Assembly: GCA_027002405.1 (NCBI GenBank)
Contig: JALWZT010000278.1
Span: 1 to 43,364 of the forward strand
DNA: 43,364 nt
From: Anaerolineae bacterium
GTDB lineage: Bacteria; Chloroflexota; Anaerolineae; J102
Direction: 5' to 3'
The number at the start of each line of letters is the position of its first letter. Position 1 is the stretch's first letter. Shown here in pieces: positions 17,355 through 24,624 of the stretch. The translations under genes were made by a program, and so were the position numbers. The notes beneath the pieces were generated by a model, which saw only the letters and a list, made by a program, of their open reading frames with translations, did not search any database and was not told the origin of the DNA.

Positions 17355-20300
17355 ATGTCACCCAAAACTTTGCATACCTGGCTTCAAGTCTTCCTCGTGC
17401 TCAGCCTGGTGCTGGGCGGCCTGGCATGGGCGCGGCCGGCCTACGCCTGGCCCCTGCCGCCGGCCGAGCGTCACCTGCGCGATGACCCCGACGTCGGGCG
17501 CGCTGCGCCGCCGGCGCCGCCAGGCCCGACGCCCCTTCATATCACCACCGAGGGAGGCGATGACAGCAGTGGCAGCAACAGAACGAACGGAAGCGGCCTG
17601 GACGCCGGCGATCCGGTGTCCGCCAACAACGGCGCCTATCACTTCGACATGCCCCTCCTCGCCCTGGGCGGGCCCATGAACCTGGGCTTCACCCTGCGCT
17701 ACCGCTCCGACTTCAACCAGGTGCTCTGGGCCGAAGCCCTGCCCATCCGTTTCTGGTGGAGCCCCTGGGAAGACCTGGAATGGGAGCGCTCTCCCGGTTT
17801 CACCTTTGTCACCGTCCAGATCGCCAACGGCGATGTCATCAGCTTCAAATGGGTGACCGACCACTGGGAACCGGGCGCGCCATTTATGCCCGGCGTCTAT
17901 CCCGTGCCCTGGTCGCTCCAGGAAACCGGCGACTATTTCTACCTGATGGACCCCATCGGCGAGCAGGTGCACATCTTCAAGAAGATCAACCAGGTGGGCC
18001 GCATCGAGCGCATCGTGGACCGCAACGGCAACCAGCTCATCTACGCCTACGCCACGGATGATACTCTCTTCCCCAGCCGGGTGGAGGACGGTCTGGGCCG
18101 TTCCCTGGATTTCACCTACCAGAAGTTCGGCAACTTCACCGGGCTGGTGCGGGTGACCGACCACGCCGGACGGCATGTGGATTTCACCTACGAAGAGCAT
18201 GGCGCGGACAACGAAAACGTCTGGACATTGCGCTCGATAACCGACTCCATGGGCCAGACCACGACCTTCCACTACACCTGGAAGGAGCGGGATGACCACC
18301 TGGTGAAGTGGCATCACCAGATCACCGCGGTGGAGCGGCCGGCCGGCAACACCCCCTACACCCAGGCCTACGAGATGCGCAACCTGGCTGGCTCCAACGC
18401 GTCCCGCGTCATCTCCCAGACCGACGCTTACAGCCACACCACCACCCTCACTTACGACCCCACTGCGGTCAAGGTGACGGAGACCCGTCCCGACGCCGCG
18501 ACCCAGGTCTACGAGCATTACGGCCGCCACAGCCCGCCCAAATCGCTCACCGATCCCACGGGCAAGACCATGCACTTCAGTCACGACGCGACCACCGACC
18601 GGCTCACCGGGGTCACCGACCGGCTCGGCGACGCCTCGCAAATCACCTATCATCCCCAGACGGGCAAGATCGCCAGTTGGACCGACGCCGAGGGCAAGAC
18701 CACCACCTACACCTACACGGCCCAGACGCAGACCTTCACCAACCCCCTCGCCACCACCGAGACGGTCGCCTTCACCTTCTACGATCTGACCCGCGTGGAC
18801 CATCCCGACGGCAGCCGCGAGACCTTCACCTACGACGCTCACGGCAACGTCCTCACCCGCACCGACGGGCTGGGGAACGTATGGCATTACACGTATAACG
18901 GCCGCGGCCAGTTGCTCACCGCCACCAACCCCGAAGGCGGCGTGACCACCTATACCTACAACGCGGACGGCACCCTGGCCTCCCGCACCGATTCAGACAC
19001 CGGCGTCACCACCTACGACTACGACGCCTACAAACGGCTCAGCGTCATCACCCGCCCCGGCGGCGCCACCGTGAACTTCACCTACGACCTGAACGACCGC
19101 CTGCTGACCCGCACCGACGAACTGGGCGATGTCACCACTTTCACCTACGACGCCAACGGCAACCGGGACACGGCGACCAATCCCCTGGGGCAGACCGTCA
19201 CCTACGCTCAGGATTTGATGGACCGCCTGAGCGGCGTCACCGACCCGCTGGGGCAGAGCAGCCACCGCACCTACGACGAGATGGGCCGGCTGGCTTCCTT
19301 CACCGACCGCAACGGCAACACCACGGCCTACGCCTATGCCCCCCGTGGCTGGTGCACCGGCATCACCGACCCGGCGGGCCATACCTGGACGACGGGCTAC
19401 GACGACGAAGGCGTGCCCACAGCCTTCACCACCCCCCTGGGCCGCACGACCGCTTTCCAGACCGACAACCTGGGCCGCACCACGGTCATCACCGACCCGC
19501 TGGGCGCGGCGACCGCCTTCACCTACGACGCCATGGGTCGCCTGACTTCGACCGCCGACCGCATGGGCCGCGCCACGACCTACGCCTACGACGACGCCGG
19601 CCGGCTGGTGGGTGTGACCCGCGCCGGCCTAGGTTCAGCGACCTACACGCGGAACGACCTGGGCCTGCTGAGCCGCATCACCGACCCCCAGGGCAAGCAT
19701 TGGGACTTTGGCTACTCGGCCATGGGCCGCCTGACCTCCCACACCGACCCCCTGGGCCGCCGATGGGCCTACGCCTACGACAATCGCGGCCGTCTCTCCC
19801 AGATCACCTATCCCGACAGCACGACCACGGCCTACACCTACGACGCGGCAAGCCGGGTGACGCAGATCGCCTATTTCGGCGGGCCCACGTTGGACTACAC
19901 CTACGACGACGCCGGACGCTTGCTGACGGCCGACGGCATCGCTTTCACCCGTGACGCCCGGGGGGACATCACCGACAGCCGGGACGGGAGCGCTTCGTTC
20001 GGGGCCACCTACGACAAGGGCCGACGGGTCAAAACGGTGACCTACGACGGCCAGGCCACCGTCACCTACACCTACGACGGGCGGAACCTGCTGACCCGCG
20101 TGGAGGACGACCTCAGCGGGGCCTGGATGACCTTCGCCTACGACGATGACGGCCGGCTGACCGAGATCGCCCGCTCCAACGGCGTGAGCACCACCCTCGC
20201 CTACGACGATGCCGGCCGCGTGACCCGCATCCAGGATGGTGGGGCGAACGGCGGTTCGCCCTTACAAGCCGACCAGCGATACACCCTCAACGCCGAGGGC

Positions 20301-21446
20301 GAGCCGACCCACGTGGCCCGCACCCTGCCCCTGAATCCGCCGCCCGCTCTGCCTTCGCTGAACCTGACCTACGACGATGCGAACCAGATCAGCGCTTCCG
20401 GCTACGCCTACGACGCCCGCGGCCGCCAGACCGCCGCACCGGGCAAAACCTTCGCTTATGACGGCGCCTCCCGCCTGACCTCCGTCAGCGCGGACGGCAG
20501 CACGGCCGCGTTCACCTACAACGGCCTGGGCGACCTGCGCACCCGCACCGTGGACGGCATCACGACGCACTACTACCACAACTACGCCCTGGGCCTGAAC
20601 CCCATCGTGGCGGAAAAAACGGGTGCGGCCTACGATCGCTTCTACGTCTACACCCCCGGCGGCGCGTTGCTGTATTCGATAGAGCCGGGCAGCGGCGCGG
20701 TGCGCTTCTACCACTTTGACCGTCTCGGCTCCACCCTCTTCCTCACCGACGGGGCCGGCGCGGTGAGCGACGCCTACGCCTACGACCCCTACGGCAACCT
20801 GCTGGGCCACACTGGCACGAGCGACCAGCCCTTCACCTACGTGGGGCGCTACGGCGTACGCTACGAGCCGGTGGGCGCGCTCTACGACATGCGCGCCCGC
20901 GTCTACGATCCGGCCACGGCCCGTTTCCTGACCCGCGACCCGGTCTGGCCGGCGCTGCGCGACCTGCGCAGTCTGAACCCCTACGCCTACGCGGCCCAGA
21001 GCCCGCTATACTACATTGATCCCCTGGGGATGAAACTGCAGAGGATACGGGTGCGGATTTTCTTATATTGGCGAGGGAGCCCTTGGAAGCTGTTCCGGCT
21101 TTTGTATCAACTTTTTCAGTTTGCGGCTGGCCCAGGAGATGCAACATCAGTGAGCTTGTCAGGAGGCGGCGGTGGAGTCATTCAGCCCTGGGAGGCTGGG
21201 GCGGCGGGAGCGCAGTTTACGGTTGGCCCAGAAGATGTAATATCAATGATCTTGTCAGGAGGCGGCGGTGGAGTCATTCAGCCCTGGGAGGCTGGGGCGG
21301 CGGGAGCGCAGTTTACGGTTGGCCCAGAAGATGTAATATCAATGATCTTGTCAGGAGGCGGCGGTGGAGTCATTCAGCCCTGGGAGGCTGGGGCGGCGGG
21401 AGCGCAGTTTACGGTTGGCCCAGAAGATGTAATACCACCGCCATAG
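17355..21446 (+). CDS. Secreted RHS/YD-repeat protein with tandem Gly-rich tail
   Basis: 1363 residues. The ATG at 17355 has GGAGGA 5 nt upstream and opens a signal peptide (hydrophobic about 8-25, likely cut after AYA near residue 32). After a linker comes the DUF6531-like start DPVSANNGAYHFDMPLLAL, then more than twenty YD repeats (TYDANGNRDT, YDAMGRLTS type) and the RHS core end, RFLTRDPVWPALRDLRSLNPY and DPLGMK. YD repeats form a shell that encloses a C-terminal polypeptide, often a toxin. Here the part after DPLG has a basic/aromatic stretch and then three copies of a 32-residue unit (GGGGGVIQPWEAG...), with no toxin domain that I recognise. No immunity gene is evident. Confidence 0.92.
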   Translation: MSPKTLHTWLQVFLVLSLVLGGLAWARPAYAWPLPPAERHLRDDPDVGRAAPPAPPGPTPLHITTEGGDDSSGSNRTNGSGLDAGDPVSANNGAYHFDMPLLALGGPMNLGFTLRYRSDFNQVLWAEALPIRFWWSPWEDLEWERSPGFTFVTVQIANGDVISFKWVTDHWEPGAPFMPGVYPVPWSLQETGDYFYLMDPIGEQVHIFKKINQVGRIERIVDRNGNQLIYAYATDDTLFPSRVEDGLGRSLDFTYQKFGNFTGLVRVTDHAGRHVDFTYEEHGADNENVWTLRSITDSMGQTTTFHYTWKERDDHLVKWHHQITAVERPAGNTPYTQAYEMRNLAGSNASRVISQTDAYSHTTTLTYDPTAVKVTETRPDAATQVYEHYGRHSPPKSLTDPTGKTMHFSHDATTDRLTGVTDRLGDASQITYHPQTGKIASWTDAEGKTTTYTYTAQTQTFTNPLATTETVAFTFYDLTRVDHPDGSRETFTYDAHGNVLTRTDGLGNVWHYTYNGRGQLLTATNPEGGVTTYTYNADGTLASRTDSDTGVTTYDYDAYKRLSVITRPGGATVNFTYDLNDRLLTRTDELGDVTTFTYDANGNRDTATNPLGQTVTYAQDLMDRLSGVTDPLGQSSHRTYDEMGRLASFTDRNGNTTAYAYAPRGWCTGITDPAGHTWTTGYDDEGVPTAFTTPLGRTTAFQTDNLGRTTVITDPLGAATAFTYDAMGRLTSTADRMGRATTYAYDDAGRLVGVTRAGLGSATYTRNDLGLLSRITDPQGKHWDFGYSAMGRLTSHTDPLGRRWAYAYDNRGRLSQITYPDSTTTAYTYDAASRVTQIAYFGGPTLDYTYDDAGRLLTADGIAFTRDARGDITDSRDGSASFGATYDKGRRVKTVTYDGQATVTYTYDGRNLLTRVEDDLSGAWMTFAYDDDGRLTEIARSNGVSTTLAYDDAGRVTRIQDGGANGGSPLQADQRYTLNAEGEPTHVARTLPLNPPPALPSLNLTYDDANQISASGYAYDARGRQTAAPGKTFAYDGASRLTSVSADGSTAAFTYNGLGDLRTRTVDGITTHYYHNYALGLNPIVAEKTGAAYDRFYVYTPGGALLYSIEPGSGAVRFYHFDRLGSTLFLTDGAGAVSDAYAYDPYGNLLGHTGTSDQPFTYVGRYGVRYEPVGALYDMRARVYDPATARFLTRDPVWPALRDLRSLNPYAYAAQSPLYYIDPLGMKLQRIRVRIFLYWRGSPWKLFRLLYQLFQFAAGPGDATSVSLSGGGGGVIQPWEAGAAGAQFTVGPEDVISMILSGGGGGVIQPWEAGAAGAQFTVGPEDVISMILSGGGGGVIQPWEAGAAGAQFTVGPEDVIPPP
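21117..21436. repeat. 96-bp tandem repeat in the RHS gene end
   Basis: The unit starts recur at 21161, 21257 and 21353 (AGGAGGCGGCGGTGGAGTCA), exactly 96 bp apart, with essentially no mismatch. A diverged part-unit (21117-21160) precedes them, and the last unit is cut short by the stop codon. As 96 is divisible by three, copies can be gained or lost without a frameshift. Near-identity suggests recent expansion. Confidence 0.9.
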
Positions 21447-21548
21447 CAGTGACACTTAAGCAAACGCAAGGAGGTGATGCGTATGAGACGAGTCCTTAGA
21501 AGACACGATCACGTCGGCGCTTTGCCGAGCAAAGGAGGTAAACAAACC

Positions 21549-21887
21549 ATGAGAACGATGGCGAACAAGAAATCATTGGCCCGCAGGACGCTCCGTCTGT
21601 GGCCGCTGGCCGCGCTGCTCCTGCTGCTGATCCTGAGCCTGGCCCTAAGCGGCGCGCAGGGCCTCGCCGCAGGGACGACATTGAATCCAGTGCCTGATAA
21701 TCCTCGAGCGATGGGGGGCCAGCCCCGCACCGTCACCTACGCCTACGACGCGGCGGGACGGCTGGTGAGGGCCGACTACGGCGGCGCCGCGAGCATCGCC
21801 TACACCTACGACGCGGTGGGGAACCTGGTGCAACGTCAGGTCACCGGCGCGAGCTACCCGGCCTATTTGCCCGTGATCATGCGCTAA
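21549..21887 (+). CDS. Small secreted YD-repeat protein
   Basis: 112 residues from the ATG at 21549, preceded by AAAGGAGGT with 9 nt of spacing. The signal peptide/anchor is RTLRLWPLAALLLLLILSL, with likely cleavage near GLAAG. Two YD repeats follow (VTYAYDAAGRLVRADYGG and IAYTYDAVGNLVQRQVTG), and the chain ends YPAYLPVIMR. An in-frame ATG at 21483 with its own AAGGAGGTG would add 22 Arg-rich residues; the later start gives a cleaner signal peptide. It is just downstream of the RHS gene and is probably cotranscribed. It could be a partner of, or a duplicated remnant of, the large protein. Confidence 0.75.
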   Translation: MRTMANKKSLARRTLRLWPLAALLLLLILSLALSGAQGLAAGTTLNPVPDNPRAMGGQPRTVTYAYDAAGRLVRADYGGAASIAYTYDAVGNLVQRQVTGASYPAYLPVIMR

Positions 21888-21932
21888 CGCCAGGCGCGAA
21901 GATTAAAGATTAAAGACTAAAGATTATCTGAA

Positions 21933-22034
21933 GGGATAATCGGACAATGAAGACGCACCCAGCTTCCACTCAACCCTACCTTGCGGTCACGCGCCTGTGC
22001 GACCACGACCACCCCCTTATTCGGGAGCGGGCCG
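21933..22034 (+). pseudogene. Duplicated 5' end of the transglutaminase gene
   Basis: This 102-bp block matches 22781-22882 at about 95% (offset 848 bp) and covers 14 bp of leader, the ATG (21947) and 29 codons (MKTHPASTQPYLAVTRLCDH and on), after which homology stops. The frame is abandoned within a few codons. It lies just outside the vapC end of the vapBC module. Upstream, 21901-21928, are GATTAAA tandem units. Confidence 0.85.
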
Positions 22035-22066
22035 CGTCTATTCAACGGAAATTCGTATTCACACCA

Positions 22067-22453
22067 TTAGGCAATCAAGATGTCGGTCTGGGGAAAGTCG
22101 TTGCCAACACACAGCAACGGCATGTCCCTTTCCCGCGCCACGGCGTAAGCCATGCAGTCTCCAAAGTTCAAACGCGCCGGATGTCGGCCTTTGCCATACT
22201 CGATCCAGGCGCCAATGGCCAGATGCGCATGGGTGGCGCTGAAAGGAATAATAGTGACATCGGCTTCCTCAAGAAAACGCATCAGGGGCCCACGCATATC
22301 CTCTCCCAATCGCGCTGATAAGAGAATGCCGGTTTCCACAACGGTCGGCGCGCCGATGCCTACCTCATCAGCCGAGGCCAGCTTTTGCAACAATGCTTCG
22401 TAACCGGGCTCTCGGAAAAAAATGGCGACGATAGCAGAGGAGTCGAGAATCAT
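22067..22453 (-). CDS. vapC: VapC-type PIN toxin ribonuclease
   Basis: 128 residues. The PIN start MILDSSAIVAIFFREPGYE gives the first catalytic Asp. The Glu in APTVVETGILLSARLG and the NFGDCMAYAVARERDMPLLCVGNDF block supply the remaining acidic site. VapC toxins cut tRNA or rRNA and are inhibited by VapB. The start overlaps the end of vapB by 4 bp. The module sits between two copies of the 5' end of another gene, which suggests it arrived as a cassette. Confidence 0.93.
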   Translation of the reverse strand: MILDSSAIVAIFFREPGYEALLQKLASADEVGIGAPTVVETGILLSARLGEDMRGPLMRFLEEADVTIIPFSATHAHLAIGAWIEYGKGRHPARLNFGDCMAYAVARERDMPLLCVGNDFPQTDILIA

Positions 22454-22722
22454 ACTCCCTGATCTCCGAGACCCAGGATCGCCTCTTCTTCCTCGCGAGA
22501 AAGTCGTTTCCCTCGCTGCTCCGCGGGGATAAGCGGCCAGACTTCCTCTTCGAGGAAAGCGCGCAAACGCTTCGCCCGCTCGCTCTGCCCGACTTGCGCC
22601 GCAAGCCGCCGGTAACGGTCATCCAGAGCCTTGCGCAGGGCTTCGGTCCTCGTTTCACCGGTGGCCTGCACGATGCCATCGAGAAGGCGCTCTACATCCT
22701 GGTTGTCAATCGTAATAGGCAT
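22450..22722 (-). CDS. vapB: VapB-type (PSK family) antitoxin
   Basis: 90 residues from the ATG at 22722, with CAGGAGG about 6 nt upstream; a TTG two codons earlier is less likely. The MPITIDNQDVERLLDGIVQA start and the TGETRTEALRKALDDRYRRL helix are those of Rv0623/PSK-type VapB proteins, a short ribbon-helix-helix-like DNA-binding head. The C-terminus is expected to cover the VapC active site. It precedes vapC with a 4-bp overlap, and TAAAAT about 25-30 nt upstream may be its -10 box. Confidence 0.9.
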   Translation of the reverse strand: MPITIDNQDVERLLDGIVQATGETRTEALRKALDDRYRRLAAQVGQSERAKRLRAFLEEEVWPLIPAEQRGKRLSREEEEAILGLGDQGV

Positions 22723-22794
22723 GTTCAACCTCCTGAACTACATCTATTTTACCATCATTCATGTCGCATCGACCAAAGGAGGGATGATCGGACA

Positions 22795-23505
22795 ATGAAG
22801 ACGCACCCAGCTTCCACTCAACCCTACCTTGCGGTCACGCGGCTGTGCGACCACGACCACCCGCGCATCCGGGAGCGGGCCGTCGCTCTCATCGCGGGCA
22901 TCGAGGAGCCGCGGGAGAAGGCCTTGCGCATCTTCGCCTGGGTGCGCGATCACGTCCGCTTCGGCCTGGCCTTCTCCCGCTCCACAGCCTCGCAGACCCT
23001 GCAGCGGGGCTATGGCGAGTGCGGCACCAAGACCAACGCGCAGGTGGCCCTGCTGCGGGCCGCGGGCATCCCTGCCCGCTTCCGTTGGGTGCGGGCGCGC
23101 AGCGACGTGCTCCACGGCCTCGTCCTTGACTTCCTCTACAAACAGTTGCCCCCCGTCGTTTCCCACTTCTGGGCCGAATGCTATCTCGACGGCCGCTGGG
23201 TCTCCTGCGAGGCCCTGCTGGACCGGCCCCTCTACGAAGGCATGCTCGCGGCCGGGCTGATCACCCGGGAGCAGGTCCCCACCATCGACTGGGACGGCCA
23301 CAGCGACCTGGTGCTCCTGCGCCCCTGGATCACCGAAGACCTGGGGCATTTGCCCGGCTACGACGAGGCCCTGGCCGCGCTCATTCGCAGCCAGGAGGGC
23401 GTCCCGCCGCTATGGTTCGAGCGGCTCATCGCGCCCTGGTTTTATCCCCTCAACCTGCGGCCCTCGGATCGGCTGCGGCAGCGGGCGAGGATCGAGGCGC
23501 CATGA
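22795..23505 (+). CDS. Transglutaminase-like cysteine protease-fold protein
   Basis: 236 residues. The catalytic Cys is in GYGECGTKTNAQVALLRAAG, the His in VVSHFWAECYLDGRWVSCEA, and the acidic third member is probably the Asp of YLDGRW or just after. This is the transglutaminase core fold (TGc/DUF553-like), whose bacterial members are mostly peptidases or amide hydrolases. There is no signal peptide, so it is cytoplasmic. The start at 22795 is supported because the same ATG and leader are copied at 21947; AAAGGAGGG lies 13 nt upstream. Its stop overlaps an ATGA that may have begun a further gene now lost in repeat DNA. Confidence 0.8.
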   Translation: MKTHPASTQPYLAVTRLCDHDHPRIRERAVALIAGIEEPREKALRIFAWVRDHVRFGLAFSRSTASQTLQRGYGECGTKTNAQVALLRAAGIPARFRWVRARSDVLHGLVLDFLYKQLPPVVSHFWAECYLDGRWVSCEALLDRPLYEGMLAAGLITREQVPTIDWDGHSDLVLLRPWITEDLGHLPGYDEALAALIRSQEGVPPLWFERLIAPWFYPLNLRPSDRLRQRARIEAP

Positions 23506-23689
23506 GCAACCGCTGGCCCATATCAAGAAAAATAGGAACGCAGAGACGCAAAGACGCGAGGAGGCGCAGAGAAATAGAAAACCTTTGAATACTGATTACT
23601 GCTCACCGCGGGCCTGGCAATCCTCAATCCTAATCCTATGAGCCAAGCCGAGGGATAAAGCTCCCCGGCTGGAAACAGCGCCCCCTGAT
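23506..23689. repeat. Repeats replacing sequence downstream of the transglutaminase gene
   Basis: Only about six codons after the overlapping ATG (23502), sequence turns into CGCAGAGACGCAAAGACGCG-type units (23536-23572), then ACTGATTACTG, then CAATCCTCAATCCTAATCCT (23618-23636), then a GCCGAGGGA/TCCCCGGC hairpin and GGAAACAGCGCCCC. No intact gene is present. Confidence 0.6.
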
Positions 23690-23718
23690 TTGCAGGCGAT
23701 TTGCGAGCGTGGTACAAT
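23690..23718 (+). promoter_or_regulatory. Predicted promoter with long leader before the DUF4160 gene
   Basis: TTGCAG (23690-23695), 17 nt, TACAAT (23713-23718). Transcription would start near 23725 and leave a leader of about 200 nt. The leader holds two clear hairpins: TGACA...TGTCA (near 23751-23766) and AGACCTT-g-AAGGTCT (near 23784-23798). Confidence 0.45.
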
Positions 23719-23927
23719 GCCAGGGAATTGCTGGCCCGGCGTTGGCCTGTGACAGCGGGTTGTCAGCGCCAGGCGGGCAAAGACCTTGAAGGTCTGAGGC
23801 GAACATTGTGCCAACCCCACCGTTGTTTCCCCGGCGGCCCGGAAATGTCGCCCGCCCCGGACGCTTTTCGTTAAGCATAGGGTAGGCCGAAGATTGTGCT
23901 CATACCAAACTCTTGTCTAACAAAGCC

Positions 23928-24227
23928 ATGACCCCCAAAGTGCTGTCCGACGGTGCGCTGATCTTTTGGTTTCATAGCCACGACGCGCTGCACGAGGAGC
24001 GAGCCAGCGTCCACATGGGCAAGGGTTCCCAAGACGATTTCAATGACGCCAAAATATGGCTTGAGCCCGAGATATCTATAGCACGACCAGGAAGAGCCCT
24101 TCGGCGACATGAGTTGAGGCGAGCCTTACGAATTATCGAAGAGAATTACGAGTACCTTTTGGGACAGTGGTACGCGTACCGAGGCCGAGGTGCGCATCGG
24201 CGAGGTAAAGAAGATGAAACGGTATAA
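23928..24227 (+). CDS. DUF4160 family protein (putative toxin-antitoxin component)
   Basis: 99 residues. The family pattern is visible: a short beta start (ALIFWFHSHD), the H-x-H-like VHMGKG region, DAKIWLEPEI, and the helix RHELRRALRIIEENYEYLLGQW. DUF4160 genes are typically adjacent to DUF2442 genes, as here, and the pair has been suspected to be a toxin-antitoxin system; the activity is not established. The ATG at 23928 is preferred over a TTG at 23913. No strong Shine-Dalgarno is seen. It overlaps the next gene by 14 bp. Confidence 0.75.
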   Translation: MTPKVLSDGALIFWFHSHDALHEERASVHMGKGSQDDFNDAKIWLEPEISIARPGRALRRHELRRALRIIEENYEYLLGQWYAYRGRGAHRRGKEDETV

Positions 24228-24564
24228 AATCCAGTATCCCCTTACTGCATACACTTTTCCGAGTGACGCCCGGATTCACAAAGCACGCATTGATGAAGCG
24301 TATATCCATGTAGAATTGATGGACGGTCGGATTCTTTCCATTCCTTTATGGTGGATCCCGACGGTCTACAACGCGCGGGCCGAAGAGCGGGAAAAGTATG
24401 AGATTAGTCGGGATCGGACCATGTTAATATGGGATCCGGAGCGGTGTGAAATCAATGATGAATTACGGATAGCCGACTATTTGACTACGGAGAAAAAAGG
24501 GCCAACTGAGCGTTCAACGAACGCGGCTTTGCCGCGTGCGAACGTGGGCGAATTTTCGGCGTAA
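24214..24564 (+). CDS. DUF2442 family protein
   Basis: 116 residues. DUF2442 features are YIHVELMDGRILSIPLWWIP, NARAEEREKYEI, LIWDPERCEINDELRIADYL. The fold is small and all-beta with one helix. The ATG at 24214 follows GGTAAAGAAG; a GTG at 24190 is possible. Overlap with DUF4160 indicates coupled expression. The final 20 or so residues after the conserved domain look unconserved and may be read from neighbouring repeat-like DNA. Confidence 0.75.
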   Translation: MKRYKIQYPLTAYTFPSDARIHKARIDEAYIHVELMDGRILSIPLWWIPTVYNARAEEREKYEISRDRTMLIWDPERCEINDELRIADYLTTEKKGPTERSTNAALPRANVGEFSA

Positions 24565-24589
24565 AATCATGCGCCAATTGGGGGATGAC

Positions 24590-24618
24590 TTGCGGCTACG
24601 GGTGAATTGGGATAGAAT
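24590..24618 (+). promoter_or_regulatory. Conserved leaderless-type promoter of the SWIM pseudogene
   Basis: TTGCGG (24590-24595), 17 nt, TAGAAT (24613-24618), 6 nt, ATG (24625). It matches the promoter block of the intact SWIM gene at 3034-3063. Confidence 0.5.
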
Positions 24619-24624
24619 GGGATC

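Noticed and set aside
21068-21499. Overlapping 143-residue ORF with WPRRCN repeats
   Set aside because: It is the +1 frame of the 96-bp repeats in the RHS gene and stays open only because the unit length is a multiple of three.
21447-21548. Immunity gene directly after the RHS protein
   Set aside because: The next gene is a YD-repeat protein with a signal peptide, and no toxin domain was recognised, so a toxin-immunity pair is not supported.
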